DNA of 47,498 nucleotides from Rhizobium sp. Q54 (GTDB lineage: Bacteria > Pseudomonadota > Alphaproteobacteria > ATCC43930 > CGMCC-115725): assembly GCA_945861155.1 (NCBI GenBank), contig CAMATN010000026.1:1-47498 (forward strand), written 5' to 3'. Below the pieces are notes generated by a model. It was not told where the DNA came from, searched no databases, and saw nothing but the letters and a program-made list of their open reading frames with translations. This document shows, piece after piece, positions 1-7,846 of the stretch. The position numbers were made by a program, and so were the translations under genes. Positions within the stretch are counted from its first letter, which is position 1. Each line of letters begins with the position of its first letter.

Positions 1-166
1 CGAGGCGCAGCCGCCAGCGCCGGTCGCGCGCCAGCCGCCGCACCAGCAGGGCCAGCATCGCCCGCGCGAAACGCAACGCCGCGACATCCCCCAAATCGTG
101 GGCGAGGCGGCGCTTGCCCTCGCCCAGACGCGGCGCGCGCACGAACAACACAAGATGGCGCCGCAT
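1..166 (-). CDS. Partial DUF2064 / TIGR04282-type transferase (N-terminus only)
   Basis: The complement of 166-1 opens with ATG and stays open to the window edge, giving about 55 residues that begin MRRHLVLFVRAPRLGEGKRR. This matches the start of the CofC-like nucleotidyltransferase-fold family (TIGR04282, 'rSAM/selenodomain-associated transferase 1', DUF2064), which typically starts with a short beta strand then a R-x-P-x-x-G-x-x-K-x-R-L motif. The start codon overlaps the stop of the upstream gene as TGATG, so the two are translationally coupled. The partner upstream is the TIGR04283-type transferase, the usual companion of this family, which supports the call. The substrate is unknown. The C-terminal three quarters lie outside the window. 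Confidence 0.75.
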   Translation of the reverse strand, partial: MRRHLVLFVRAPRLGEGKRRLAHDLGDVAALRFARAMLALLVRRLARDRRWRLRL

Positions 167-876
167 CACCGGTACAGCCGCGCGAGGCGGCCCGGCGGCA
201 CGCCGGCGAAATAGAGCGACAGACACAGCAGGTTGCGCAGCGGCCGACTGATATAGCCGTCCTGGCGATAGCGCCGGGCCGACGCAACGACCGGCGCCGG
301 GATCGGCACCAGTCGATTGCGGCCGAGCCGACGCGCCAGATCGACGTCCTCCATCAACGGGATCGCGGCGTACCCGCCGACCGCGTTGTAGAGGTCTCGG
401 GAGATCAGCAGCCCCTGGTCGCCATAGGGCAGGGAAAAGAGGCGGCAGCGCCACGCGACGATGCGTTCGAGCCGCCGTGCCGCGCGTCGATCGTCATCCA
501 GCGCGAACCTGAAATAGCCGGCGCGGCCGGCTGAAGCGGGCTCGTTCGATTCAGCCGCCGCCATGAAGGCCGCGACCGCGCCGGTCCAGCCTGTACCCGG
601 GCGGCAATCGGCGTGCAGGAACAGCAGCCACTTTCCCGACGCGGCTGCCGCGCCGGCCGCCAGCTGGGTCCCGCGGCCACGCGGCGCCGTGAGGGTGCGC
701 GCCCCGGCGGCGGCGGCGATGGCGACCGTATCGTCCGTCGAGCCGCCATCAACGACAATGATCTCGCGGACCAATGCAGCCTCGATAAGCGTGGCCAGGG
801 TCGCGGCCAACTCACCGGCCGCGTTCAGGGCCGGGATGACCACGGACAGTGCATTTTGTTCTTGTATTGTTCTCAC
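166..876 (-). CDS. GT2 family glycosyltransferase, TIGR04283 type
   Basis: 236 residues, GTG start at 876. The GT-A glycosyltransferase pattern is clear: SVVIPALNAAGEL near the N-terminus (nucleotide-sugar strand), VVDGGSTDDT around residue 41, and FLHADCRPG, the family form of the DXD metal/sugar-binding site, around residues 86-94. A later MEDVDLARRL resembles the acceptor-side ED motif. This is the small cytosolic subfamily called 'rSAM/selenodomain-associated transferase 2' (TIGR04283), normally next to the TIGR04282 gene, as here. The real substrate is not established. The gene starts 21 bp from the divergent radical SAM gene at 898, so the two promoters must lie inside or overlap each other's coding sequence. 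Confidence 0.85.
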   Translation of the reverse strand: MRTIQEQNALSVVIPALNAAGELAATLATLIEAALVREIIVVDGGSTDDTVAIAAAAGARTLTAPRGRGTQLAAGAAAASGKWLLFLHADCRPGTGWTGAVAAFMAAAESNEPASAGRAGYFRFALDDDRRAARRLERIVAWRCRLFSLPYGDQGLLISRDLYNAVGGYAAIPLMEDVDLARRLGRNRLVPIPAPVVASARRYRQDGYISRPLRNLLCLSLYFAGVPPGRLARLYR

Positions 877-897
877 GATGCGGCCATTATCCGAGGC

Positions 898-2001
898 ATG
901 GATATGCCGGGGACCATCAAGGCGCGCAAGGGTCGCGGCGCCGTCAGCAACGCCACCGGGCGCTTCGAGAGCGAACGGCGCGTCGCGTTTGACGACGGCT
1001 GGGGCGATGATGGCTCAGGTGGGAACCCTGGCGATGACGATACGCCCCGGCTGGCCACGATTTTGGGCGTCGATGCGACCCGCACGATCATCGCGCGCAA
1101 CGATTCGCCGGATATCGGCTTCGACCGCTCGATCAACCCCTATCGCGGCTGCGAGCATGGCTGCATCTATTGCTACGCCCGGCCGAGCCACGCCTATCTC
1201 GGACTGTCGCCGGGGCTCGATTTCGAGACCCGCATCTTTTACAAGCCGCAAGGCCCGGCGCTGCTCGCCGCCGAACTGCGCAAGAAGGGCTATGATTGCC
1301 GGCCGATTGCGCTCGGCAGCAACACCGACCCCTACCAGCCGGCCGAACGGCAGCTCAGCGTCACCCGCGCGATCCTCGAAGTGCTGCGCGATTTCCGCCA
1401 TCCGGTGACGATCGTGACCAAGGGGGCGCTGATCCAGCGCGACATCGACATTCTTGGCGAGATGGCGCGCGACAACCTCGCGGTCGTGACGATCTCGGTG
1501 ACGACGCTGGAGCGCGACCTCGCGCGCCGGATGGAGCCGCGCGCCGCGACGCCCGAGCGCCGGCTCGACACGATCGCCGCGCTCGCCGCGGCGGGGGTGC
1601 CGACCGGGGTCCTGGCGGCGCCGATGATCCCGGCGCTCAACGACAGCGAGATGGAGACGATCCTCGAGCGGGCCCGCGGCGCCGGCGCGACAATCGCCGG
1701 CTACACGCTGTTGCGCCTGCCGCTCGAACTGAAGGCGCTGTTCAAGGAGTGGCTCCTGGAGCACGCGCCGCAAAAAGCCGCGCACGTCATGTCGCTGGTC
1801 GCGCAATGCCATGGCGGGCGGCTCTACGATTCGGCGTGGTCGAAACGGATGACCGGCGCCGGCCCGTATGCCGACATGCTCGCTGCGCGTTTCGACCGCG
1901 CCTGCCGCCGGCTCGGCTTCGCGCCGCGCAGCGCGCAGGCGCTCGACACCGCCCGCTTCCGTCCACCGCCGCAAAAGGGCGATCAGCTTGCGCTGTTCTG
2001 A
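898..2001 (+). CDS. PA0069 family radical SAM protein
   Basis: 367 residues from ATG 898. The radical SAM cluster motif is CEHGCIYC (CX3CX2C) inside NPYRGCEHGCIYCYAR, about residues 78-93, with the following ARPSHAYLGLSPGLDFE typical of the PA0069/SplB-like family (Rv2578c-type). These proteins bind a [4Fe-4S] cluster and cleave S-adenosylmethionine; the substrate is not known. An open frame continues upstream to 613, but that part overlaps the opposite-strand glycosyltransferase, and the family usually starts just before the 'KARKGRGAVSNATGRF' segment, so 898 is preferred. The C-terminus (PPPQKGDQLALF) is typical of the family. The 74-residue gene after it lies 51 bp downstream and may be cotranscribed. 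Confidence 0.9.
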   Translation: MDMPGTIKARKGRGAVSNATGRFESERRVAFDDGWGDDGSGGNPGDDDTPRLATILGVDATRTIIARNDSPDIGFDRSINPYRGCEHGCIYCYARPSHAYLGLSPGLDFETRIFYKPQGPALLAAELRKKGYDCRPIALGSNTDPYQPAERQLSVTRAILEVLRDFRHPVTIVTKGALIQRDIDILGEMARDNLAVVTISVTTLERDLARRMEPRAATPERRLDTIAALAAAGVPTGVLAAPMIPALNDSEMETILERARGAGATIAGYTLLRLPLELKALFKEWLLEHAPQKAAHVMSLVAQCHGGRLYDSAWSKRMTGAGPYADMLAARFDRACRRLGFAPRSAQALDTARFRPPPQKGDQLALF

Positions 2002-2052
2002 TAGGCTGGCGGCTGCGGGGCGGGATGCACCCGCGCTACGGCGGAGGGCGGC

Positions 2053-2277
2053 GTGGCCAGCGAACGGCGGCTCGAAGCGCGCGAGGTCGAGGCGATCTTT
2101 CGGGCTTTTGCCGAAATAATGCGCGAGTTGCCGCCCGACACCGAGGCCGGCTGGCTCGACGCCGCGGGCGACCTGCGGCTCGCCCCCGATATCGGTCGCA
2201 AATTGCGCACCGCCCGCGGCGTCCGCGACGTGCTGCGCCAGATCCGGGAAGCGGAAAAGGGCCAGGAGCCGGAGTGA
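2053..2277 (+). CDS. Small conserved-looking hypothetical protein (74 aa)
   Basis: GTG start at 2053 preceded by a strong ribosome binding site (GGAGGG, about 5 bases before the start). The 74-residue product is helical, highly charged and soluble by inspection, with no signal peptide, membrane segment or cysteine. It contains an E-x-E-A-IFRAFAEIMRELPPDTE helix followed by a basic segment (RKLRTARGVRDVLRQIREAE). I do not recognise the family. The position directly after the radical SAM gene suggests cotranscription, but no functional link is shown. The downstream side runs straight into a repeat element (2288-2473). Confidence 0.55.
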   Translation: MASERRLEAREVEAIFRAFAEIMRELPPDTEAGWLDAAGDLRLAPDIGRKLRTARGVRDVLRQIREAEKGQEPE

Positions 2278-2287
2278 CTGGCCGGTT

Positions 2288-2473
2288 TCACCACAAAGAC
2301 ACGGAGGGCACGGAGAAACGAGCCAAACTCTTGCCACCCTCGGTGTCATACCGGCCTTCGCCGGTATGACACCGTGTGGGGTACGATTTGTTAGCAGCGA
2401 TCCACGAGAATGTTTGACGGGCTGCCGTGAATCCCCGCGGCAAAAACGGCTTTCCGTGTCTCCGTGGTGGACG
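2288..2473. repeat. Composite element with imperfect inverted ends around a perfect hairpin
   Basis: Left end CACCACAAAGACACGGAG and right end TTTCCGTGTCTCCGTGGTGG are imperfect inverted copies of each other. Between them, 2342-2373 is a perfect 14-bp stem with a CTTC loop (GGTGTCATACCGGC / GCCGGTATGACACC). The element fills the gap between the 74-aa gene and the convergent CoA-transferase, and ends 4 bp before the CoA-transferase stop. Similar 'acacggag' and 'ataccggc' sequences are common interspersed repeats in alphaproteobacterial genomes. The hairpin could also end transcription from both sides, but no T-run follows it. Confidence 0.6.
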
Positions 2474-2476
2474 TTG

Positions 2477-3706
2477 TCAGCTCCGCTCCGGGCCGGCGGC
2501 GATGCCGGCATCGTAGAGCCGGGCGATCTCGGTGGCCGGAAGCCTGAGCACCTGCGACAGCACGCGTTCGGTATCCTCGCCGAGGCGGGGGGCGGGCCGG
2601 GTCGGTTCGCGCGGGGCGGCGGAGAAATCGAGCGGCAGACCGGGCATCGGATAGCGGCCGATGCCGGGCTGTTCGACAGCGGCGAAGAGCGGGTTGGCTG
2701 GCGAGCAGCGCGGATCGTCGCGAACCAGTTCGACAAAATCCTGGAACGGCCCCCACAGCACGCCGCTGCCGGCAAAGGCGTCGCGGATTTCGGCCAGATT
2801 CCGACCGGCGCACCAGCGCGAGATCAACGCGGCGATCGCGTCACGCGCCTCGAAGCGACCGGCTTCGCTGTCGAGATCGACCTCCATCACCGCACCGATC
2901 GTCGCCAGCTTCTCAGCGAGCCCGGTGGCGCGGCCGAGGGCGCGCCATTGCCGCGGGGTCAGCGCGATGATCATGACCCGGCGTCCGTCGGCGGTGGCGA
3001 AGTCGCGCCCGAAGCTGCCGTAGAGGTCGTTGCCGATCGCCGGCCGCGCCCGGCCGTTGAGATGCACGTCGCCGACATAGCCGAGATGCCCGACCGTCGC
3101 GAGCATCACATCGCTGAGCGCGGCGACGACCTCCTGACCGGCCCCGGTGCGAGTGCGATGCCGCTCGGCGGCGAGCAGCGCGGTCGCGAGGTAGAGCCCG
3201 GCCGCGATGTCCCAGGCCGGCAGCACATGGTTGACCGGCACGCCGCCACCCGTCCCGCTCGCGCCTGTCACGAGGGGAAAACCGCTCGCCGCGTTGACCG
3301 TGTAGTCGACCGCGGCGCTGCCGTCGCGATTGCCGATCAGCCGCAACAGGATCGCATCGTCGCGCGCCGCCTTGAGGCTGGCGTAGTCGAGGCCGGGCAG
3401 GGGGGGCAGGTTGGTCAGGACGATACCGCCACCGGAGCCCGGCGCGGTGGCGATCGCACGCGCCAATTCGCGCCCTTCCGGCTTGTCGAGCGCCAGCGCC
3501 ACCGACCGCTTTGCCTTGTTGAGCCCGGCCCAATAGAGGCTCGCGCCGCTATCGCTGACCGGCCAGCGGTTGTAGTCCATCGCGCCGCCGATCGGATCGA
3601 TGCGGATTACCTCGGCGCCGAATTGCGCCATCGTCATGCCGCCAAGCGGCGCCGCGACAAAGGCCGAGAATTCGACGATGCGCAGATCCTGCAGCAGCCG
3701 GTTCAT
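2477..3706 (-). CDS. CaiB/BaiF family (class III) CoA-transferase
   Basis: 409 residues, close to the family norm. The N-terminus carries the class signature: RIVEFSAFVAAPLGGMTMAQ, then GAEVIRIDPIGGAMDYNRWP (CoA-binding Rossmann start), then YWAGLNKAKRSVALALDKPEGREL. The motif LPAWDIAAGLYLATALL holds the Asp that forms the acyl anhydride in formyl-CoA transferase relatives, and a long second Rossmann half follows. Members move CoA between carboxylic acids; the substrate cannot be read from sequence. It stands alone, with noncoding DNA on both sides, so its pathway is not indicated by neighbours. Confidence 0.9.
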   Translation of the reverse strand: MNRLLQDLRIVEFSAFVAAPLGGMTMAQFGAEVIRIDPIGGAMDYNRWPVSDSGASLYWAGLNKAKRSVALALDKPEGRELARAIATAPGSGGGIVLTNLPPLPGLDYASLKAARDDAILLRLIGNRDGSAAVDYTVNAASGFPLVTGASGTGGGVPVNHVLPAWDIAAGLYLATALLAAERHRTRTGAGQEVVAALSDVMLATVGHLGYVGDVHLNGRARPAIGNDLYGSFGRDFATADGRRVMIIALTPRQWRALGRATGLAEKLATIGAVMEVDLDSEAGRFEARDAIAALISRWCAGRNLAEIRDAFAGSGVLWGPFQDFVELVRDDPRCSPANPLFAAVEQPGIGRYPMPGLPLDFSAAPREPTRPAPRLGEDTERVLSQVLRLPATEIARLYDAGIAAGPERS

Positions 3707-3825
3707 GCCGTACCCCGATCATCGCCAATTCGGGTGGCATTGAGCCCAAGCCGCGCCGGCGGCGCAACCCTCGCCGGCACGGCCCAACGCTGCGCCGGCC
3801 ACGATGTCGCACGCGGGCTCTGCGC

Positions 3826-4257
3826 TCAGCCGCCAGCAATGAACGAACGCAGCGAGCTTGCCTCGAACTCGACCTCGTCGAGCCGGTTCTTGACCAGATC
3901 GCCGATGCTGACGATGCCGCGCAGCCTTCCCTCCTTGACGACCGGGAAATGCCGAAAGCGCCGGCTGGTCATTTCGGCCATCAATTCGCCGACGCTGGCG
4001 CTCGGGTCGCAGGTGACGACATCTCGCGTCATCACCTCGTCGACCGTGCGCGACAGCAGATCCGCGCCGTATTCGGCCAGCGCGATCACGATGTCGCGCT
4101 CCGACAGCACACCGTCGACGCTCGCGCCGTCCTCGCTGACGACGAGCGCGCCGATGCGCTCCTTATGCAGAATGTCGACCGCCTCGGCGATCGTCATGTC
4201 GGGCCGGATCGTCGCGACCCAACTCCCTTTGTTGCGCAAGATTGTCTCGACGTTCAT
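3826..4257 (-). CDS. Tandem CBS-domain protein
   Basis: 143 residues from ATG 4257, preceded by CAGGAGTTTCCCC (AGGAG ribosome binding site), which decides against the longer open frame to 4329. Two CBS units fill the protein: residues about 1-65 (NVETILRNKGSWVATIRPDM...VSEDGASVDGVLSERDI) and about 70-135 (VDEVMTRDVVTCDPSASVGELM...RRFRHFPVVKEGRLRGIVSIGDLVK). The domain pair normally binds adenine nucleotides or SAM and senses energy state. Stand-alone CBS pairs of this size are common in alphaproteobacteria, with undefined partners. Cytosolic; no membrane segment. Confidence 0.9.
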   Translation of the reverse strand: MNVETILRNKGSWVATIRPDMTIAEAVDILHKERIGALVVSEDGASVDGVLSERDIVIALAEYGADLLSRTVDEVMTRDVVTCDPSASVGELMAEMTSRRFRHFPVVKEGRLRGIVSIGDLVKNRLDEVEFEASSLRSFIAGG

Positions 4258-4409
4258 GGGGAAACTCCTGAACGTTGGGGGCGCGGCGGCGCTCCGCCCA
4301 TCGGCCGAGCAACCGTAGTCTCGATCCACAACATAGGACAGAATGTCGCACCCGAAAAGAGGGCGTTGTCTCGGGAGCGGTTTTTAGCCCGGCCGGCGGA
4401 TTTTCCCGG

Positions 4410-4709
4410 TCAGGGCTTCCCGAGCGAGTTGATGATCTCGCGATAGGCGGCCTCCGGGAACGCCTTCAGGGTGCGGGTGCGCACCGACCCCATCTGCGCG
4501 AGCAGCAGCGTAAACCGGGCGGCGACCGCGTCATCGGGCGCATCGTAGATGATGACCAGATCGTATTCGCCCATCGTCATGTAGATCGACCGGAACTCGC
4601 CGCCCATTTCGGTCAGCGCCTTTTTCGCCCCGTCGAGCCGTTTCGGCGAATCCTTGACCTGCCGGGCGCCTTGGTCGGTCCAATTCGCAAGCATGACGTA
4701 AGCCGGCAC
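4410..4709 (-). CDS. GYD domain protein
   Basis: 99 residues from GTG 4709, with GGAGG 7 bases upstream (complement of 4716-4721); the larger open frame beyond this has no such signal. The sequence VPAYVMLANWTDQGARQVKD and the core MTMGEYDLVIIYDAPDD give the GYD motif for which the family is named (ferredoxin-like fold, PF08734). Full length for the family. No biochemical role has been firmly established for it. It is followed downstream on the same strand by the CBS gene after about 150 bp, so they may or may not share a transcript. Confidence 0.88.
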   Translation of the reverse strand: MPAYVMLANWTDQGARQVKDSPKRLDGAKKALTEMGGEFRSIYMTMGEYDLVIIYDAPDDAVAARFTLLLAQMGSVRTRTLKAFPEAAYREIINSLGKP

Positions 4710-4961
4710 GGCGAGCCTCCGTTCGATCGTCGGGTTCGCGACCGACAGGCGCCGGCCGCGACAAAGTGCCCGAGCATGATGGCTGAGCGGCCGGCCTACG
4801 ACAAGATCAAGGGACGGCTTTCCCGCGGGTTCCGGTGGCCGGATTTCTGGTCCGGATTTTGCAGTAGATATCCAGCCGCCGTGGCCCGTTAACCAAGTCT
4901 TAGATGCCCGCGGCTCAGGATGCGGGCAACGGCGCGGCAGGTGGCCGCAGAGGTTCGCTCG

Positions 4962-5087
4962 ATGCACGATTTCGTTGCCGACTGGAAGAAATGGAGCCGC
5001 GCCGAGCGCGTGCTCGCGGTTGTCGTTACGCTGATGATGGTGGCGCTGCCGCTCGGCTTGCTGCTGACCGCCAAAATCGGCGTCTAA
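4962..5087 (+). CDS. Single-span membrane microprotein (41 aa)
   Basis: ATG 4962 to TAA 5087, with AGAGG 8 bases before the start. The product begins MHDFVADWKKWSRAERVLAV: an aromatic and basic N-terminal segment of about 16 residues, then an uninterrupted hydrophobic stretch of about 20 residues ending near TAKIGV. That is the layout of a small inner-membrane protein with one span and the charged end probably inside. A GTG at 4941 in the same frame could add seven residues. I do not know a family for it. It lies between the GYD gene and the aminotransferase, which both point away from or toward it on the other strand. Confidence 0.5.
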   Translation: MHDFVADWKKWSRAERVLAVVVTLMMVALPLGLLLTAKIGV

Positions 5088-5100
5088 GATCCAGGCGCGG

Positions 5101-6276
5101 TTAGACGAGAAGCGTCTTGCCGAACGCGGCGAGGCGCCGGTAATCGCCAATCTCGTTGTAGATCTGCGCCGAGACGCGGACCCACAAAGCACCATCAAAC
5201 ACCATGATCCCCGCGGTGACGCCGCGCTGCTCGGTCAGTTCGGCGGCAAGGGCGCGCGCCGCACGGCGATCACCGCCCCGGCTTTTAGAATGGCCGCCGC
5301 CGGGCAGCCGGACCGACACCATCGACGCGCAGAATTGCGGGGCCGCCGCTGCGTCGCTCCCCCAAGCCTTGATCAGCATCGCCCCGGCGTCGCGCGCGAG
5401 CGCGGCGTTGTGGGCGCGGATCGCCTCGCCATCCCATCCGGCGATATAGTCGATTGCCGCCGGGGCGGCGAGCCAGGCCGAGTTGTCGCGGGTGCCGGTG
5501 TAATCGAACTCGGCGGCAAAACCCTGGCCGAGCGCGTGCGATTTCGACGTCGGATGCAGCGCCGATTGCCGCTCGGGCGTGCACCAGATGACCCCGGCGC
5601 CCTTCGCCGCGAACGCCCATTTGTGCAGATTGCCGACATACCAATCGACGCCGAGCGCCGGCACGTCGAGCGCGATCTGCCCCGGCGCATGCGCGCCGTC
5701 GATCGCGACCGGCACGCCGCGCTCGCGGCACAGCGCCGCCATCTCGCGGATCGGCAGCACGACCGCGGCGGCCGAGCTGATGTGGTCGAAACAGGCGAAC
5801 CGCGTCCGCGGTCCGATCGCCGCCGCCAGTGTTTCCAATAGCGGGGCCGGGTCGACGAACGGCACCGGCACCGCGACCTCGACGACCCGCGCACCGCTGC
5901 GCTCGGCGTGGTGGCGCAACGCGTTGCCGACCGCGCCGTAGACCTGCGACAGGCACAGAAGCTCGTCGCCGGGCGCGAGTGCGAGCGACGCGATGATCGC
6001 GTTGAGCCCGGAGGTCGCATTCTCGACGAACGCCCAATCCTCGCCCCTTCCGCCCAAAAAACCGGCAACCCGGTCGGCGGCGCGGCGCAAGAGGCCCGGC
6101 AGGTCGCGCCGGAAAAAGGTGCTCGGGTCGGCCTCCATCCGCTCCCGCCATTCGCGCGCCGCGTCGAGCACGACCCGCGGCGTCGCGCCATAGCCGCCGT
6201 GATTGACATGGTCGATGCCCTCGGCGAGCCGGAAATCGCCGCGGCGGGAATGGCCGAATTGCGGAAAGTTGGTCAC
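5101..6276 (-). CDS. Class V aminotransferase-fold PLP enzyme (isopenicillin N epimerase-like)
   Basis: 391 residues from GTG 6276. The open frame reaches an ATG at 6291, but that lies within the adjacent palindromic repeat, so the GTG is preferred; neither start has a strong ribosome binding site. N-terminal DHVNHGGYGATPRVVLDAAR is the typical opening of isopenicillin N epimerase/egtE-like enzymes. The conserved FVENATSGLNAII segment, the SAAAVLPIREMAALCRERG region and DGAHAPGQ (Asp that pairs with the PLP pyridine) are in order, and the Schiff-base lysine is K219 in YVGNLHKWAF. Likely an aminotransferase, epimerase or desulfurase-fold lyase; the substrate is unknown. Cytosolic. Confidence 0.88.
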   Translation of the reverse strand: MTNFPQFGHSRRGDFRLAEGIDHVNHGGYGATPRVVLDAAREWRERMEADPSTFFRRDLPGLLRRAADRVAGFLGGRGEDWAFVENATSGLNAIIASLALAPGDELLCLSQVYGAVGNALRHHAERSGARVVEVAVPVPFVDPAPLLETLAAAIGPRTRFACFDHISSAAAVVLPIREMAALCRERGVPVAIDGAHAPGQIALDVPALGVDWYVGNLHKWAFAAKGAGVIWCTPERQSALHPTSKSHALGQGFAAEFDYTGTRDNSAWLAAPAAIDYIAGWDGEAIRAHNAALARDAGAMLIKAWGSDAAAAPQFCASMVSVRLPGGGHSKSRGGDRRAARALAAELTEQRGVTAGIMVFDGALWVRVSAQIYNEIGDYRRLAAFGKTLLV

Positions 6277-6285
6277 AGGCCTAAC

Positions 6286-6388
6286 CCCCACCCCAACCCT
6301 CCCCCGCTTGCGGGGGAGGGAGTCGACGAGATCGTCGCCGCGTCACCGTAGAACCCTCCCCCGCAAGCGGGGGAGGGCAGGGTGGGGG
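6286..6388. repeat. Palindromic repeat pair (CCCTCCCCCGC-N-GCGGGGGAGGG family)
   Basis: Two hairpins of the form CCCTCCCCCGCTTGCGGGGG lie 6297-6322 and 6354-6377, separated by about 35 bp. The outer flanks (CCCCCACCCCAACCCT and CAGGGTGGGGG) are inverted with respect to each other, so the whole unit is itself a large inverted repeat. The same family recurs near 37680, 44130-44270 and 44630. This is a common alphaproteobacterial intergenic element, and it sits at the start of the aminotransferase gene. Confidence 0.8.
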
Positions 6389-6413
6389 AAGTCGGCGGCA
6401 CTCGCGGGATACT

Positions 6414-6968
6414 TTATACAACGCCCGCCTTATCGAAGCGGCGGGTGAACGAATCCTGCCAATCCTCGGTCGTCGTGAAACCGGCCAGCGATTTCGCGCC
6501 AGCCTGCGTCGCCTCCTTCAGCGCGGCGTCGGGCTGGTCGTAATCGACGTCGAAACGGCAGGGCTGGGTCGCGTGCCACGGGGTCTGGGTGAAGATTTCG
6601 ATGCGGTTGTCCTCGGGGTCGCGGAAATACACCGACCAGGTGTTGGCGTGCGAAACCGGCTCCGGCTTGGCATGCGGCAGCCGGCGCACCTTCTCGTAGA
6701 CCCGCCGCACCTCGTCGAGGCTGTCGACGCGGAACGCGACATGGCCGATGCCGCTGCCCGAATTCTCGCGTGCGTCGCTCGGGATCAGCACGATCTGGTG
6801 GTGCTCCTCGGGGCTATGGCTGAGAAAGATCAGTTCGCGCCCCTGCATCGGCCCGCGGTCGAGCACGCCGCGGTCGCTGACCACGAAGCCGAGCGTCTCG
6901 GTATAGAATTTTTCCATGACCGCGCTGTCGCGCGCGCGAATTTCAAAATGGCTGACCGTATAGCTCAT
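6414..6968 (-). CDS. VOC superfamily (glyoxalase/extradiol dioxygenase fold) protein
   Basis: 184 residues. The N-terminal half (SYTVSHFEIRARDSAVMEKF, then YTETLGFVVSDRG) and the second part (GIGHVAFRVDSLDEVRRVYEKV, then SVYFRDPEDNRIEIF) are the two beta-alpha-beta-beta-beta modules of a VOC domain. Candidate metal ligands are H at position 7 or so, H in GIGHVAF and E in NRIEIF, which fit a metal-dependent dioxygenase or isomerase. A C-terminal extension (about residues 130-184) goes beyond the usual single VOC domain. Substrate unknown. It is transcribed divergently from the RraA-like gene. Confidence 0.85.
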   Translation of the reverse strand: MSYTVSHFEIRARDSAVMEKFYTETLGFVVSDRGVLDRGPMQGRELIFLSHSPEEHHQIVLIPSDARENSGSGIGHVAFRVDSLDEVRRVYEKVRRLPHAKPEPVSHANTWSVYFRDPEDNRIEIFTQTPWHATQPCRFDVDYDQPDAALKEATQAGAKSLAGFTTTEDWQDSFTRRFDKAGVV

Positions 6969-7108
6969 CTCGGGTCCTCCGGGTTTTTGGCTGGCGCGAT
7001 CATGCGGGAAAGCGGGCCCGGCGAAAAGAGGGCGAAAAGCCCTTGCGGGCCGGCTTCATTGCCCATAAAGCCAGCGGCAACGAGCGACGCCCCCTACGGA
7101 GACACGCC

Positions 7109-7816
7109 ATGCCCAGTCACCCAGACCCCCAGATCCTCGAAGCCCTGCGCGCTTTCGATACCCCGACCATCTGCAACGCGCTCGAGATCGTCGTGCCGGC
7201 GCGGCGCGCGTTCGGGTTTACGCGGCGTCCGCTGGTGGCGCCGTTTCCCGAGCTGAAGCCGGTCGTCGGCTTCGCGCGGACGGCGCTGATCCGCTCGCGC
7301 GAGCCCCATCCGCGCGACCGCGAGAGCGCCACCCGCATGCGGCTCGGCTATTACGAGCACATCGCCATGCAGCCATTGCCGAGCCTCGCGGTGCTCCAGG
7401 ACATCGACGCGCCCGATACCGGGTTCGGCGCGTTCTGGGGCGAGGTGCAGACCCATGTCCATGCCGGGCTCGGCTGCGTCGGGGTCATTACCGACGGCTC
7501 GGTGCGCGACCTCGACGCAATGTCGCCCGGGTTCTTCGTGCTGGCCGGCTCGGTGATGCCGAGCCACGCGCATGTCCATCTCGTCGAATTCGGCGGCACG
7601 GTCAGCGTCGGCGGCATGGTCGTGTCGGCCAATGACATCATCCACGCCGACCGCCACGGCGCGGTGGTGATCCCGGCCGACGCGGTCGCCAAGATCCCGG
7701 CCGCGATCGATCTATTAACCCGGCGCGAGAAAATCATCATCGACGCGTCGAAACAAGCCGGCTTTTCAATCGAGCGTCTGCGCCAGGCCTTCAAGGAGCA
7801 GGACGATATCCACTGA
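7109..7816 (+). CDS. RraA-like protein (4-hydroxy-4-methyl-2-oxoglutarate aldolase / demethylmenaquinone methyltransferase-like family)
   Basis: 235 residues from ATG 7109, which has GGAG 7-8 bases upstream (ACGGAGACACGCC). Family marks: LRAFDTPTICNALE near residue 12, the GCVGVITDGSVRDLDAM loop that carries the G-x-x-x-D-G-x-x-R-D active-site signature, and ADRHGAVVIPADAV near the C-terminus. Members include true aldolases for 4-hydroxy-4-methyl-2-oxoglutarate and RraA regulators of RNase E; the conserved R-D supports a metal-dependent lyase. Old annotations as 'dimethylmenaquinone methyltransferase' for this fold are misleading. It is convergent with kup, 30 bp apart. Confidence 0.85.
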   Translation: MPSHPDPQILEALRAFDTPTICNALEIVVPARRAFGFTRRPLVAPFPELKPVVGFARTALIRSREPHPRDRESATRMRLGYYEHIAMQPLPSLAVLQDIDAPDTGFGAFWGEVQTHVHAGLGCVGVITDGSVRDLDAMSPGFFVLAGSVMPSHAHVHLVEFGGTVSVGGMVVSANDIIHADRHGAVVIPADAVAKIPAAIDLLTRREKIIIDASKQAGFSIERLRQAFKEQDDIH

Positions 7817-7846
7817 TCGGGTTGCTGCAAGTCGGCGCAAGCCCGG

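Noticed and set aside
613-897. Longer start for the radical SAM gene
   Set aside because: It would be fully antisense to the glycosyltransferase; family alignments begin near residue 1 of the 898 start.
1015-2775. Long minus-strand open frame of 586 codons
   Set aside because: It is antisense to the radical SAM gene and the CoA-transferase, Arg/Pro/Ala-rich, and shows no domain; a product of high GC.
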